Source of the DNA: a virus | Length of the DNA: 64,000 nucleotides | Strand: one strand, 5' to 3' | IMG/VR virus record: IMGVR_UViG_3300025072_002799 | Location: 47,203 to 111,202 of that record | In this document: positions 43,032-50,498 of the stretch, piece by piece | Layout of the letters: each line of letters opens with the position of its first letter | Position numbering within the stretch: the first letter of the stretch is position 1 | Position numbers and translations under genes: made by a program | The notes under the pieces: model-generated | The model's input: only the letters and a program-made list of their open reading frames with translations | Told to the model about the DNA's origin: nothing | Databases searched by the model: none

Positions 43032-44486
43032 ATGATGAGTGCTAACTCCGCGTTCCTAAACGAAGCAAAGGAACTAGAGAAGCGCTGGGCGAAGACGAAT
43101 CTTCTTGAGGGCATTGACAACACATATGTTCGCAAGACGGCTTCTGTTCTTCTAGAAAATCAGCGTTTAATGAACGAGGTTTCCACCGATACTGGAGACG
43201 TTGCTCAATTTAAGAGAATCAGCATCCCGTTGGTTCGCAGAATTTATCCCCAGTTGATCGCAAACAAGATCGTATCAGTTCAGCCACTACTTGGCCCAAC
43301 TGGCTTGGTCTACTACTTGCGTTTCCGCTACTCCAGCAACAAGGGTGCCATCCGTGGTGCAGATAACAATGCTGGATTCCCAGGTGATGACGCTAACTCC
43401 TTGCAGCAACTTGCAAGTGGTGACGCTAACTTGGACATTTTCTACAGTCATCAGTTCGTACAGAACGAAACCAGCAGCACTGATGCTGGTGGAACCGCTT
43501 CTGGTCACGTTTCTGTGTTTGCTCCCCTAGAGCATACTCCAGTTTTGGCTGGAACAATGACTGGAACTTTGTTCCGTGGTGCTACTGCTGTTCAGACTTT
43601 CGTAGTCGCCAGCGATGGAACCTACACCTTTACCGACATCGGTGCCCCAACCATTCAGGCTGTTAGCGGTACTCTTGATGTCAACACTGGCGAAATGACT
43701 TTGACTTGGGACACCGATGGTGATCCAACTGCAAACCATGTTGTCGTGTCTTACGAATACAATCTTGAATGTCAGCAAGACCTTCCTGAAATCAACCTAG
43801 TTGTTGAAAGTGAAGAGATTGCAGCCAAGACTCGTAAGCTAAAGGCTGTTTGGTCATACGAAGCTCAACAAGACCTTCGTTCACAGCACAACCTCGATGC
43901 CGAAGCTGAATTGACTGCCGTACTCGCGCAGGAAATCAACCTTGAAATCGACCGTGAAGTCTTGACTGACTTGCGTAACAATGCTGGAACCGTGGCGACA
44001 TGGGACTTCAACACCGCTTTGGGTGACACAATCAAAGAAAAGTATGAAGCTCTTTACGTGAAAATCGTAGAAGTTTCAAACGTCGTACACCGTAAGACTC
44101 TACGTGGTGGTTGTAACTGGATCGTAACTTCTCCTGAAGTTGCTTCGATCTTCGAAACAGCAACCGCAGGTTTTGCTCCTGCTTCAAGTGAAACTTTCAC
44201 TTCCAGCTTGGGTATCCAGTACGTCGGTACTATCAACAACCGTTGGAGATTGTACAAAGATCCATTGTTCCCAACCGGACAATTGCTAATGGGTTACAAG
44301 GGCGACTCTTACATGGATAGTGGATACTTCTACTGCCCATACGTGCCGCTAACACAAACCCCAGTAGTCTTGGACCCAGAATCCTTTTGCCCACGCAAAG
44401 GAATTTTGACGCGCTATGGCAAGAAATTGCTTAGAGAAGGTGCCAAATTCTACGCGAGAGTCACGATTGCTAATTTTGTTATATGA
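43032..44486 (+). CDS. Major capsid protein (T4 gp23-like)
   Basis: 484 residues. The N-terminal part (LLENQRLMNEVS, then QFKRISIPLVRRIYPQLIANKIVSVQPLLGPTGLVYYLRFRYS) is the T4 gp23 signature, in which IVSVQPLLGPTG is diagnostic. The N-terminal ~60 residues hold several candidate gp21 cleavage points. The C-terminus (YCPYVPLTQTPVVLDPESFCPRKGILTRYGK) matches the family's end. Codon use is GC-rich and constrained, as expected for the most highly expressed gene. A terminator follows. Confidence 0.95.
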   Translation: MMSANSAFLNEAKELEKRWAKTNLLEGIDNTYVRKTASVLLENQRLMNEVSTDTGDVAQFKRISIPLVRRIYPQLIANKIVSVQPLLGPTGLVYYLRFRYSSNKGAIRGADNNAGFPGDDANSLQQLASGDANLDIFYSHQFVQNETSSTDAGGTASGHVSVFAPLEHTPVLAGTMTGTLFRGATAVQTFVVASDGTYTFTDIGAPTIQAVSGTLDVNTGEMTLTWDTDGDPTANHVVVSYEYNLECQQDLPEINLVVESEEIAAKTRKLKAVWSYEAQQDLRSQHNLDAEAELTAVLAQEINLEIDREVLTDLRNNAGTVATWDFNTALGDTIKEKYEALYVKIVEVSNVVHRKTLRGGCNWIVTSPEVASIFETATAGFAPASSETFTSSLGIQYVGTINNRWRLYKDPLFPTGQLLMGYKGDSYMDSGYFYCPYVPLTQTPVVLDPESFCPRKGILTRYGKKLLREGAKFYARVTIANFVI

Positions 44487-44530
44487 TTTTTACCATACAA
44501 AAGTAAAGCAAGCGTAAGATTTTTTGAAAC

Positions 44531-44563
44531 AAAAACGTCCTCAGAAATGGGGGCGTTTTTTTT
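44531..44563 (+). terminator. Rho-independent terminator after the capsid gene
   Basis: AACGTCCTC / GGGGGCGTT pair over nine bases with a six-base loop and a run of eight T. It lies 45 bases after the capsid stop. Confidence 0.9.
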
Positions 44564-44638
44564 ATTTAAACAAAAATCAACGCTTGACTTACTAACTAAG
44601 GTATGCTAAGCTACAATGTTCAATAAAAAGGAAATATT

Positions 44639-45826
44639 ATGTATTTGCAAAGTCAAGAAGGCATTTTGCCAAGTCAAAAAATAAAGATAAAATATGATTG
44701 CAGTAGTGGATTTGAACGTTGTGGAAAAGAGTGGGAAATAAAATTAAAAGATGCATTAAAAAATGAGCAAAAAAATAAAGGAAAGCACATTTGTAGAAAA
44801 TGCACATTAAAATGTAACAACCCCATGAAGAATAAAGAAAACATTGAAAAAATAAAGAGGACAAATTTGAAAAAATATGGAATGGAACATCCATTAAATT
44901 CAAAAAAAGAAATTGATAAGCGAAAAGAATTAATGAAAGATCCAGAATTTAAAAAGAAATGGATAGAAAGTAAAAAGCAAGGATCTATTAAAAAGTATGG
45001 AGTAGATCATCCTATGAAAAGTGATATATGCAAAAAGAATTTAGTTAACACCATGCAAAAAAGATATGGCGTTGATCATATGTTGCAAGATCCTGAAGCT
45101 GTCAAAAGGATGCAGGAGACTAACGTTAAGAAGTATGGCGTTAAAAATGTGGCATCTTTGCCAGAAGTTCGTGATAAAATGAAAAAAACAATGTCGGAAA
45201 GATATGGAGTTAATCATTACAATCAACTTCCAGAAATGAAAAAATACTTACGAGAAAATTGCCGTGAGTGGTTGTCAGAAAGTTACAAAAACCCTTGGGC
45301 AAAAGGAATTACAAGACCAAAGGAATGGAATGAAAAGCAAAGTGTATCCATGAACAATTTGATTGAGAGCGGACAATGGAAAGGAGGCGGAAATAACACT
45401 TACAAAGGAACTTATGATTCCACAAAATGCATAAGAGGAAAGTCCATTTACAGGTCAGGGTATGAACTACAAACGCATGTTCATTTAGATAATGATGAAA
45501 ACGTAGAATTTTATGATTATGAGCCATTTCAAATTCCATATTATGACACGGAAGATCACAAAAGATATTACACCATTGATTTTATAATCAAGTATAAATC
45601 AGGAGGTTTATTAGCAGTTGAAGTTAAAAACAACTACACTAAAGAAGAATTTCTTAATCACAACAAGTATAAAGCAGCTAAGTCTTTGTTCGAAGAGGAA
45701 AAAATTGAATTTGAAATTTGGACAAATGATAAAATAGAAAGTTTAGGTTTAACTTTATCAGATTTATTGGAAGATGATCGAGTGAATTCAATAAGCGTTC
45801 CAAAGACTAAAACTGAAATAACTTAA
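44639..45826 (+). CDS. Homing endonuclease candidate: KYGV repeats plus PD-(D/E)XK domain
   Basis: 395 residues. A zinc-ribbon-like start (CGKEW ... HICRKCTLKC) is followed by five or more repeats of the form (K/R)YG(V/M)xH(P/M), spaced ~30 residues (KKYGMEHP, KKYGVDHP, KRYGVDHM, KKYGVKNV, ERYGVNHY), each with a helix. These look like short DNA-binding repeats. The C-terminus (SIYRSGYELQTHVHLD ... YTIDFIIKYKSGGLLAVEVKNNY) has D-(x)n-E-V-K, a PD-(D/E)XK nuclease core. Placed directly after the capsid terminator, it fits a free-standing homing endonuclease. Confidence 0.75.
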   Translation: MYLQSQEGILPSQKIKIKYDCSSGFERCGKEWEIKLKDALKNEQKNKGKHICRKCTLKCNNPMKNKENIEKIKRTNLKKYGMEHPLNSKKEIDKRKELMKDPEFKKKWIESKKQGSIKKYGVDHPMKSDICKKNLVNTMQKRYGVDHMLQDPEAVKRMQETNVKKYGVKNVASLPEVRDKMKKTMSERYGVNHYNQLPEMKKYLRENCREWLSESYKNPWAKGITRPKEWNEKQSVSMNNLIESGQWKGGGNNTYKGTYDSTKCIRGKSIYRSGYELQTHVHLDNDENVEFYDYEPFQIPYYDTEDHKRYYTIDFIIKYKSGGLLAVEVKNNYTKEEFLNHNKYKAAKSLFEEEKIEFEIWTNDKIESLGLTLSDLLEDDRVNSISVPKTKTEIT

Positions 45827-46629
45827 AAATCAAACTCTTTCTGTTTAAGCTTAGGTTCTTCGCCTTCTGGTGTATCTACATCAAAAGCTATTTTCTTTAA
45901 TCTATTCAATGCTGGCCAAGCGGCATGTTTGAACTGTGCGATTATTTTTTTAAGATCTAATGATGGATGCGCATAATACGTGTATCTTTTCCCGTTTATC
46001 ACAACGACAATAGAGTACACGCCTGCATATTGTGATTTGCTAACAATAAATGGTTTATTATTTTCTGTGTTTTCATTTAGATCTGGGAATTGCTGTTTTA
46101 TCTTATCAATGTTTTGATGAACCCATGACATGAATTTTCTTTCTTCACCTTCTGGTCCTTGCTCAAAAGTTTGACCCTTTGTTTCTCTTTCTATTTCATG
46201 AGTAGCTTCATGAATAATTGTGGAAGCGATCTGAATAACTGCCTCCCAATCACTCTTTGCCTGCGACAGTATCCTATTTACGTTAACGTGAATGGTATCA
46301 CCACGCCTGATTGTTCTTTCATCTATGTCTGGGAAGTATTGTTTAATTACAGAAGTTGGGACATTGCCTATATTGTCTTTTGTTACATTTCCACGATATA
46401 TTAAATTCTGTTCTACGTCAGGAGGCATAATTTTTTTATTCTCTCCTGAGTTATACATCCCATAAGCCCCAGATGCTAGATTGGCAATTGTAGAGATATT
46501 TTCCAAAAACTTAGGATCATACATTCTAACAACATTTATAGCAATTTTTGCTTTGTCGTATAGATGCTCTATTTCATGAGAATCCACGTTTTGATCTTGT
46601 TGTGTTACAAATTCTTTAAAATTAATCAT
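45823..46629 (-). CDS. Zinc metalloprotease with capsid-targeting-like N-terminus
   Basis: 268 residues. MINFKEFVTQQDQN fits the shared N-terminal pattern. HEATH at 140-144 (IIHEATHEIERETKG) is an HExxH zincin site, preceded by a hydrophobic helix; downstream glutamates (~154-162) offer a third ligand. The C-terminus is a separate domain (YAGVYSIVVVINGKRYTYYAHPSLDLKKI). Head-packaged and injected protease is the inference; the substrate is unknown. Confidence 0.75.
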   Translation of the reverse strand: MINFKEFVTQQDQNVDSHEIEHLYDKAKIAINVVRMYDPKFLENISTIANLASGAYGMYNSGENKKIMPPDVEQNLIYRGNVTKDNIGNVPTSVIKQYFPDIDERTIRRGDTIHVNVNRILSQAKSDWEAVIQIASTIIHEATHEIERETKGQTFEQGPEGEERKFMSWVHQNIDKIKQQFPDLNENTENNKPFIVSKSQYAGVYSIVVVINGKRYTYYAHPSLDLKKIIAQFKHAAWPALNRLKKIAFDVDTPEGEEPKLKQKEFDF

Positions 46630-46634
46630 AAATA
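46627..46634 (+). promoter_or_regulatory. Late-promoter-like CATAAATA box
   Basis: CATAAATA lies six bases before the ATG at 46641 and overlaps the start codon of the divergent metalloprotease gene. It would serve the plus-strand gene. Confidence 0.5.
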
Positions 46635-46640
46635 TCTTTT

Positions 46641-46883
46641 ATGGATTACGGTGAAAAACTACAAGTTTATATACCCAATGAACGAACAGAAATTTTAATG
46701 AAAGAGTGTGGGTACAAGGATTGCTCAAAGTTCCTTGATGACTCTTTATCAATCATAGAGTGGTTGGTGTCACACAAGCGTCAAGGAATGTGTGTTGGTG
46801 CGTTTACGCATGAGAACAAGAGATATTCTAAGATGTATCATCCAATGCTAGAAACAGTGTCAGCAAAAGCCTCAGAGGACTAG
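46641..46883 (+). CDS. Small hypothetical protein
   Basis: 80 residues (MDYGEKLQVYIPNERTEILMKECGYKDCSKFLDDSLSIIEWLV). Helical with two cysteines. It lies alone between two minus-strand genes, with its own CATAAATA box. No family recognised. Confidence 0.6.
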   Translation: MDYGEKLQVYIPNERTEILMKECGYKDCSKFLDDSLSIIEWLVSHKRQGMCVGAFTHENKRYSKMYHPMLETVSAKASED

Positions 46884-47266
46884 TCCCAATCAGGTCGCCA
46901 ATACATTGAGGAAGCAAAAGCTTTTGCAAGAGAATAATCTTGGTAACGACCCTTATTGTTTACAAATCCTGCGTTTTTGTAAAACCTTTGCAAAGCGGCC
47001 TTTTTTCGCGGCTCGGCTTCTGGTGCTAAAACTATTGGCTTTCCCACAGAAGCGGCATATTTTTTGAATCTATTCAAGACTTCAGACCCAACTCCTTTGC
47101 CTTGCACATCTGGGTATACCTTAATCGCACTAATTTCTATGCGACTGTCTGTTTCCCAAGCATATAGATCTTCAAGTTGAGGAAACTCTTTCTTGAGAGA
47201 ATCAACAAGCTGATCTAATGCCCCAGTGTTTTCAAGCCAAATTCTAAATTCCATAATTTTATTCAT
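46880..47266 (-). CDS. GNAT acetyltransferase with capsid-targeting-like N-terminus
   Basis: 128 residues from the ATG at 47266, chosen because AAGGGCGG lies just before it; an ATG four codons in is also possible. MEFRIWLENTG fits the shared head motif. The acetyl-CoA motif A is ISAIKVYPDVQGKGVGSEVLNRFKKYA (QGKGVG), and the C-terminal ALQRFYKNAGF is the usual GNAT motif B. GNATs move acetyl from acetyl-CoA to an amine. Injection to modify a host protein is inferred from the N-terminus. Confidence 0.78.
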   Translation of the reverse strand: MNKIMEFRIWLENTGALDQLVDSLKKEFPQLEDLYAWETDSRIEISAIKVYPDVQGKGVGSEVLNRFKKYAASVGKPIVLAPEAEPRKKAALQRFYKNAGFVNNKGRYQDYSLAKAFASSMYWRPDWD

Positions 47267-47318
47267 ACCGCCCTTGAAATCCATACTGTATTTAGGCAAA
47301 ATGAGCAAAGACTTACGG

Positions 47319-47346
47319 TTGACATATCAATTTTGTAGTCTACAAT
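47319..47346 (+). promoter_or_regulatory. Sigma70-type promoter
   Basis: TTGACA (47319-47324) and TACAAT (47341-47346) are separated by 16 bases, near the bacterial consensus. It lies upstream of the signal-peptide gene at 47399. It is the best host-type promoter I found here, so that gene is probably expressed early or independent of phage sigma. Confidence 0.75.
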
Positions 47347-47352
47347 TGTTTG

Positions 47353-47370
47353 ATCGGGCATTTTCCCGAT
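47353..47370 (+). promoter_or_regulatory. 5'-UTR hairpin
   Basis: ATCGGG / CCCGAT, six base pairs with loop CATTTT, lies right where transcription from the 47319 promoter should begin. A 5'-terminal hairpin often stabilises mRNA. A good ribosome site (CCAGGAG) follows before the ATG. Confidence 0.6.
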
Positions 47371-47398
47371 AATTCTCGTTATTACCAGGAGTTAAAAG

Positions 47399-47743
47399 AT
47401 GAAAGCTTTTGTATTGTTTTGTGCTGTTGTTGGATGTTCGATGTTTGCAATGCCATCACAGGCTGATGCTGGATGTGTAGTACGCAGACCAGTCGTAAAC
47501 ACTGTTAGGTTCTTTAAGAACAAGAAGCCAGTTCGCACAGTAGCCAAGAATGTTGGCGTTAAAGTGAAGAATGTTGGCGTTAAAGTGAAGAATGTTGGCG
47601 TTAAAGTGAAGAATGTTGGCGTTAAAGTGAAGAATGTTGGCGTTAAAGTGAAGAATGTTGGCGTTAAAGTGAAGAATGTCGCTAAAGCAGCTAAGAAGGT
47701 CGTCTTCCGTAAGGTTGTCTTCCGTGGTTGTGGTTGTCGCTAA
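47399..47743 (+). CDS. Secreted cationic repeat protein
   Basis: 114 residues. MKAFVLFCAVVGCSMFAMPSQADA is a signal peptide (cleavage near ADA-G). The mature part is very basic and holds six tandem NVGVKVK heptads, then KAAKKVVFRKVVFRGCGCR. The pattern of alternating valine and lysine would give an amphipathic strand or helix with membrane- or nucleic-acid-binding potential. It has its own sigma70 promoter, 5' hairpin and strong terminator, so it is an independent transcription unit. It is unlike its neighbours; no family recognised. Confidence 0.75.
   Translation: MKAFVLFCAVVGCSMFAMPSQADAGCVVRRPVVNTVRFFKNKKPVRTVAKNVGVKVKNVGVKVKNVGVKVKNVGVKVKNVGVKVKNVGVKVKNVAKAAKKVVFRKVVFRGCGCR
47549..47674 (+). 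repeat. Six perfect 21-bp tandem repeats
   Basis: Units of 21 bp (starting AATGTTGGCG, ending TTAAAGTGAAG) begin at 47549, 47570, 47591, 47612, 47633 and 47654. A seventh, diverged unit (AATGTCGCTAAAG) follows. All six are identical in DNA, so the array expanded recently. Confidence 0.95.
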
Positions 47744-47748
47744 ACTTT

Positions 47749-47780
47749 AAAAAAACGCCCCTTCGGGGGCGTTTTTTTTT
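47749..47780 (+). terminator. Strong terminator with TTCG tetraloop
   Basis: AAAAAACGCCCC and GGGGCGTTTTTT form a perfect stem around TTCG, followed by more T. Confidence 0.95.
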
Positions 47781-47830
47781 ATCTTTTTCAGATACATATC
47801 GTGTACTTATTTTTTAGCAAAGATCAAGCA

Positions 47831-48079
47831 ATGATTGAAAACCCTTCTGAGAATCACAGGATTATAATGGATAGAATTGAACAAAATGAGCGAAAGTCAA
47901 ATTGGGCAATGTTCAAAATCGCCCTATGTCTTTGGAGTTGTTGGTGCATCAGTGCTTTGTTTCTAAACCCAGTGTTATTGATATATCCTGCCGCTTGGCT
48001 GACAATCCTTAGTGGCTTCTTCATTTTCAATGCTGTTTACAACAAAGTGTCCAAGATAAGAAGCAGACCTACTTCTTAG
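47831..48079 (+). CDS. Two-TM small membrane protein
   Basis: 82 residues from the ATG at 47831 (a GTG further upstream is possible). Charged N-terminus (ENHRIIMDRIEQNERKSN), two hydrophobic helices (WAMFKIALCLWSCWCISALFL and VLLIYPAAWLTILSGFFIF), then a basic tail. Holin-like layout, but no lysis gene is next to it. Confidence 0.6.
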   Translation: MIENPSENHRIIMDRIEQNERKSNWAMFKIALCLWSCWCISALFLNPVLLIYPAAWLTILSGFFIFNAVYNKVSKIRSRPTS

Positions 48080-48200
48080 GTTTTTTCTTCTTTTTCTTCT
48101 TTTTCTTTTTATCTTTACTTCCAAACGCCAACTCCCAGTTAGATGCGTACTTCTCATAAGAAACAAAGCTTTTTCTTGTTTTGTCGCCTTTTCCGTTCAT
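48069..48200 (-). CDS. Lysine-rich micro-protein
   Basis: 43 residues: MNGKGDKTRKSFVSYEKYASNWELAFGSK, then a run of about ten lysines. GGAGAAG lies before the start. It overlaps the end of the plus-strand gene by 11 bases. Such a tail would bind nucleic acid. Two other K-rich small genes lie at 18941 and 19169. Confidence 0.6.
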   Translation of the reverse strand: MNGKGDKTRKSFVSYEKYASNWELAFGSKDKKKKKKKKKKPKK

Positions 48201-48240
48201 TTACTTCTCCTTTTTAACGATTTATATAAAGGAGTGTTGT

Positions 48241-48453
48241 ATGGACAATCTTGACTTGCATGGCATTCGTCACCATGAAGTGGAAAGAGAAGTAGAGAAT
48301 TTTGTCCTCACATGCCACTTCCCTTCTAGGATCGTAACTGGAAACAGTATTACCATGAAACGTATTGTGGAAAATGTTCTTGAAAGGTATAATCTTGTTG
48401 GAGATCCAGAAAGCGACTGGAATTTGGGATCATTAATTATTAAGGAAAGCTAA
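48241..48453 (+). CDS. Smr-domain protein
   Basis: 70 residues from the ATG at 48241 with AAAGGAG upstream. LDLHGIRHHEVEREVENFV ... RIVTGNSITMKRIVENVLERYN ... NLGSLIIKE is the Smr pattern (LDLHG, then (I/V)VTG-x-G-like turn, then G-hydrophobic strand). Smr domains are small nucleases or RNA-binding folds linked to MutS2 and ribosome rescue. Stand-alone and minimal here; the canonical GxG of the second motif is replaced by GNS. Confidence 0.75.
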   Translation: MDNLDLHGIRHHEVEREVENFVLTCHFPSRIVTGNSITMKRIVENVLERYNLVGDPESDWNLGSLIIKES

Positions 48454-48454
48454 C

Positions 48455-49027
48455 ATGCTTCATGGTTTTGACTGGGACTTCGGACAGTTTTCTGTTGCTG
48501 ATTATAGCACATTAGACTTTTTGATAAAAATGCACGCTTCTGACTTTTCATTTTACCACACTGGTAGTAGGTTTTTGAAAAGCGATTTAGTAATGAATAA
48601 TACTGATTATGATTTTTTCATAAAGAGGGATGGTTTTATAAGTGAAATTGCCATACAAAGATTTCTTGAAAATTTAAGACATCCATCAGTTTGTCATTAT
48701 TCATTTAGGGAGCTAAGATTTCACCGCACCAACAATAATGGTGGATACTATATGGGAATAAGATTTAGAGCAGACACACACCCTTCAATAGATGTTTTCG
48801 TTTTGGAAGATGCTGAATTTGAACTTTACAAGGCTGCAAACGACGAGCTTAAAAATGACGAGAAAAGGGCGAAAGAAATATCGAAAGAAGAGAGGGTTCG
48901 ATTCTACGAAGAAAAGACGGGGATTAGAACCAGAGCTAGGAGGGGCGTCAGAAGAGGACAGCTACCAGGAGAAGGAATGCGATTGCATCAATGGCCTGTT
49001 TGGGACCACCCCGAAGAAATATTTTAA
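48455..49027 (+). CDS. Nucleotidyltransferase-like protein
   Basis: 190 residues, one base after the Smr gene. FYHTGSRFLKSDLVMNNTDYDFFIK resembles the GS-x(10-13)-DxD core of minimal nucleotidyltransferases, and HPSIDVFVLED adds the third acid. The C-terminal part is charged helix. These enzymes transfer nucleotides to RNA or protein, often as antitoxin/toxin or tRNA modifiers. The fold call is moderate. Confidence 0.6.
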   Translation: MLHGFDWDFGQFSVADYSTLDFLIKMHASDFSFYHTGSRFLKSDLVMNNTDYDFFIKRDGFISEIAIQRFLENLRHPSVCHYSFRELRFHRTNNNGGYYMGIRFRADTHPSIDVFVLEDAEFELYKAANDELKNDEKRAKEISKEERVRFYEEKTGIRTRARRGVRRGQLPGEGMRLHQWPVWDHPEEIF

Positions 49028-49049
49028 CGAAGTCGTACTAGAATATAGA

Positions 49050-49439
49050 ATGGCTTGGAAATTAAAATTACATAGCGAACAGCCCACATTGCCTCAAATT
49101 GGTGATGTTTGGCCCTGTCGCAAGGCATTGTCGCCCGAACATTCTCGATATTACTCTGAAAAAGTATTATCTGCCCGTTATTTCGTAGAATGGAGGTCAC
49201 ACAGACCTCCTCTGTACGTTCTTTTGCCAGATGGCACTGAGTTCTGCTTAGATGGCAGAGCGGCTTGTGATGGCACTGGGTGGACTGTGAGGGGCATGCC
49301 TCACAACATGAATGTTTCTCCTTCAATCCACATACGAGGCAGTTATCACGGCTTCATACGCAATGGGATACTCACAGATGATTGTGATGGGCGTAAATTT
49401 TTAAAAGAAAGTGATAATTCTATAGAGGTATTGAAATGA
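49050..49439 (+). CDS. Hypothetical protein
   Basis: 129 residues from the ATG at 49050; an upstream extension would overlap the NTase gene heavily. ARYFVEWRSHRPPLYVLLPDGTEFCLD, then a Gly/Trp-rich middle and NGILTDDCDGR near the end. This is a beta-rich small domain. No family recognised. Confidence 0.6.
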   Translation: MAWKLKLHSEQPTLPQIGDVWPCRKALSPEHSRYYSEKVLSARYFVEWRSHRPPLYVLLPDGTEFCLDGRAACDGTGWTVRGMPHNMNVSPSIHIRGSYHGFIRNGILTDDCDGRKFLKESDNSIEVLK

Positions 49440-49591
49440 AATTAGCAATATTCAATTCAACTGTTGCCACATTTTGCTTTACAGTTGGCTTGTATTCCAA
49501 TTCATGTTATGTGATGTCACTGCTTTTTTTTCTGGCTGGGCTAAATATTGTTAGTGCATATCTTAATTACACGGAGTCAAATGATGTGTGA
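49436..49591 (+). CDS. Two-TM micro-membrane protein
   Basis: 51 residues, start overlapping the previous stop (ATGA). Two hydrophobic stretches (LAIFNSTVATFCFTVGLY and CYVMSLLFFLAGLNIVSAYL). The position and size suggest a small membrane effector; the function is unknown. Confidence 0.55.
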   Translation: MKLAIFNSTVATFCFTVGLYSNSCYVMSLLFFLAGLNIVSAYLNYTESNDV

Positions 49592-49790
49592 AAATTTCAA
49601 ACTACCTCTTTGCCCTAAATGCAAAGACACAAAATACGCGCATGCAAATCAAATACAGCTTTTGATTCCAACTTCTCCACAAATGCATTGTGACAAATGC
49701 AACATCTCTTGGTGGACCAGTGGTTTTCTTGGGCGTCATCTTCGTGGAACTATAAGAGATGACGAAACTGGGGAATATTATCATACATAA
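49581..49790 (+). CDS. Zinc-ribbon small protein
   Basis: 69 residues from the ATG at 49581 with GGAG upstream, overlapping the previous gene by 11 bases. CPKC ... CDKC at ~11-14 and ~38-41 form a zinc ribbon. The rest is short and polar. Possible transcription or nucleic-acid adaptor. Confidence 0.65.
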   Translation: MMCENFKLPLCPKCKDTKYAHANQIQLLIPTSPQMHCDKCNISWWTSGFLGRHLRGTIRDDETGEYYHT

Positions 49791-49796
49791 TTCAGA

Positions 49797-50468
49797 TTAA
49801 CGCCTATTGATGGTTTGCTTGTAAGTTCTGAATTGACCATCATCACTCAACCTTCTAAAGTTTTCTGTTCCTTTAGATTTGCCTGTGTGTTTTTGAACTT
49901 CTGCTCTAACTTCAACAGTCACTAAGCCAGAGGCTTCTTTCCCATCACGCACAACAAATCTTCCAATGGCTGCTTCGCCTCCTGTGGTGATTTGGTCTTT
50001 TTCAATTTTGTCATTTTTGACCACAGTATCGGAACTTACTCTCATCCCTATTTTCCCTGCTGCTGATTGCAGAGCGTCAGATATAGCCTCTTCTTTAGTT
50101 GTTCCCCTACCTGTAACTGACACAACAGTATATTTCCCTGTGACACTTGTTGGAACAAAATCAACTTTATTGTCAGTCAAAGAATCTCTACTGACATTTG
50201 TGTTGTGTTTGACTAAAACGCCATTACCTCTAGCAGGCGTATAAACACCTCCACTTTCACGCCAAAACCTATTAATTGATGATGGAGAATGCATAGATTG
50301 AGTAACGCTTGGTGCGGCACGACCAGGGAATGATGTATTGATTGCGGCGTTGGCATTTGGTCCACCACCCATAAGACTTCCAGCCGCCAAAGTGCCTGCT
50401 AATGCCCAATCTTTCCATCCCTCTTCTAGGGACATTTCTTCATTCTCTAGCCACATCTTAAAATCCAT
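49797..50468 (-). CDS. Putative injected protein with capsid-targeting-like N-terminus
   Basis: 223 residues. MDFKMWLENEEMSLEEGW has the shared motif. A hydrophobic Gly/Ala stretch follows (ALAGTLAAGSLMGGG), then a polar linker and a C-terminal domain (GKYTVVSVTGRGTTKEEAISDALQSAAGKIGMRV ... VTVEVRAEVQKHT) like the SIMPL/LPP20-type alpha-beta folds. Function unknown. Confidence 0.65.
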   Translation of the reverse strand: MDFKMWLENEEMSLEEGWKDWALAGTLAAGSLMGGGPNANAAINTSFPGRAAPSVTQSMHSPSSINRFWRESGGVYTPARGNGVLVKHNTNVSRDSLTDNKVDFVPTSVTGKYTVVSVTGRGTTKEEAISDALQSAAGKIGMRVSSDTVVKNDKIEKDQITTGGEAAIGRFVVRDGKEASGLVTVEVRAEVQKHTGKSKGTENFRRLSDDGQFRTYKQTINRR

Positions 50469-50498
50469 ACTTTATATAGTGTAATTCATACATAACGT

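Noticed and set aside
48792-49049. Upstream extension of the gene at 49050
   Set aside because: It would overlap the nucleotidyltransferase gene by over 230 bases; the extension is a charged low-complexity frame-shifted reading of it.
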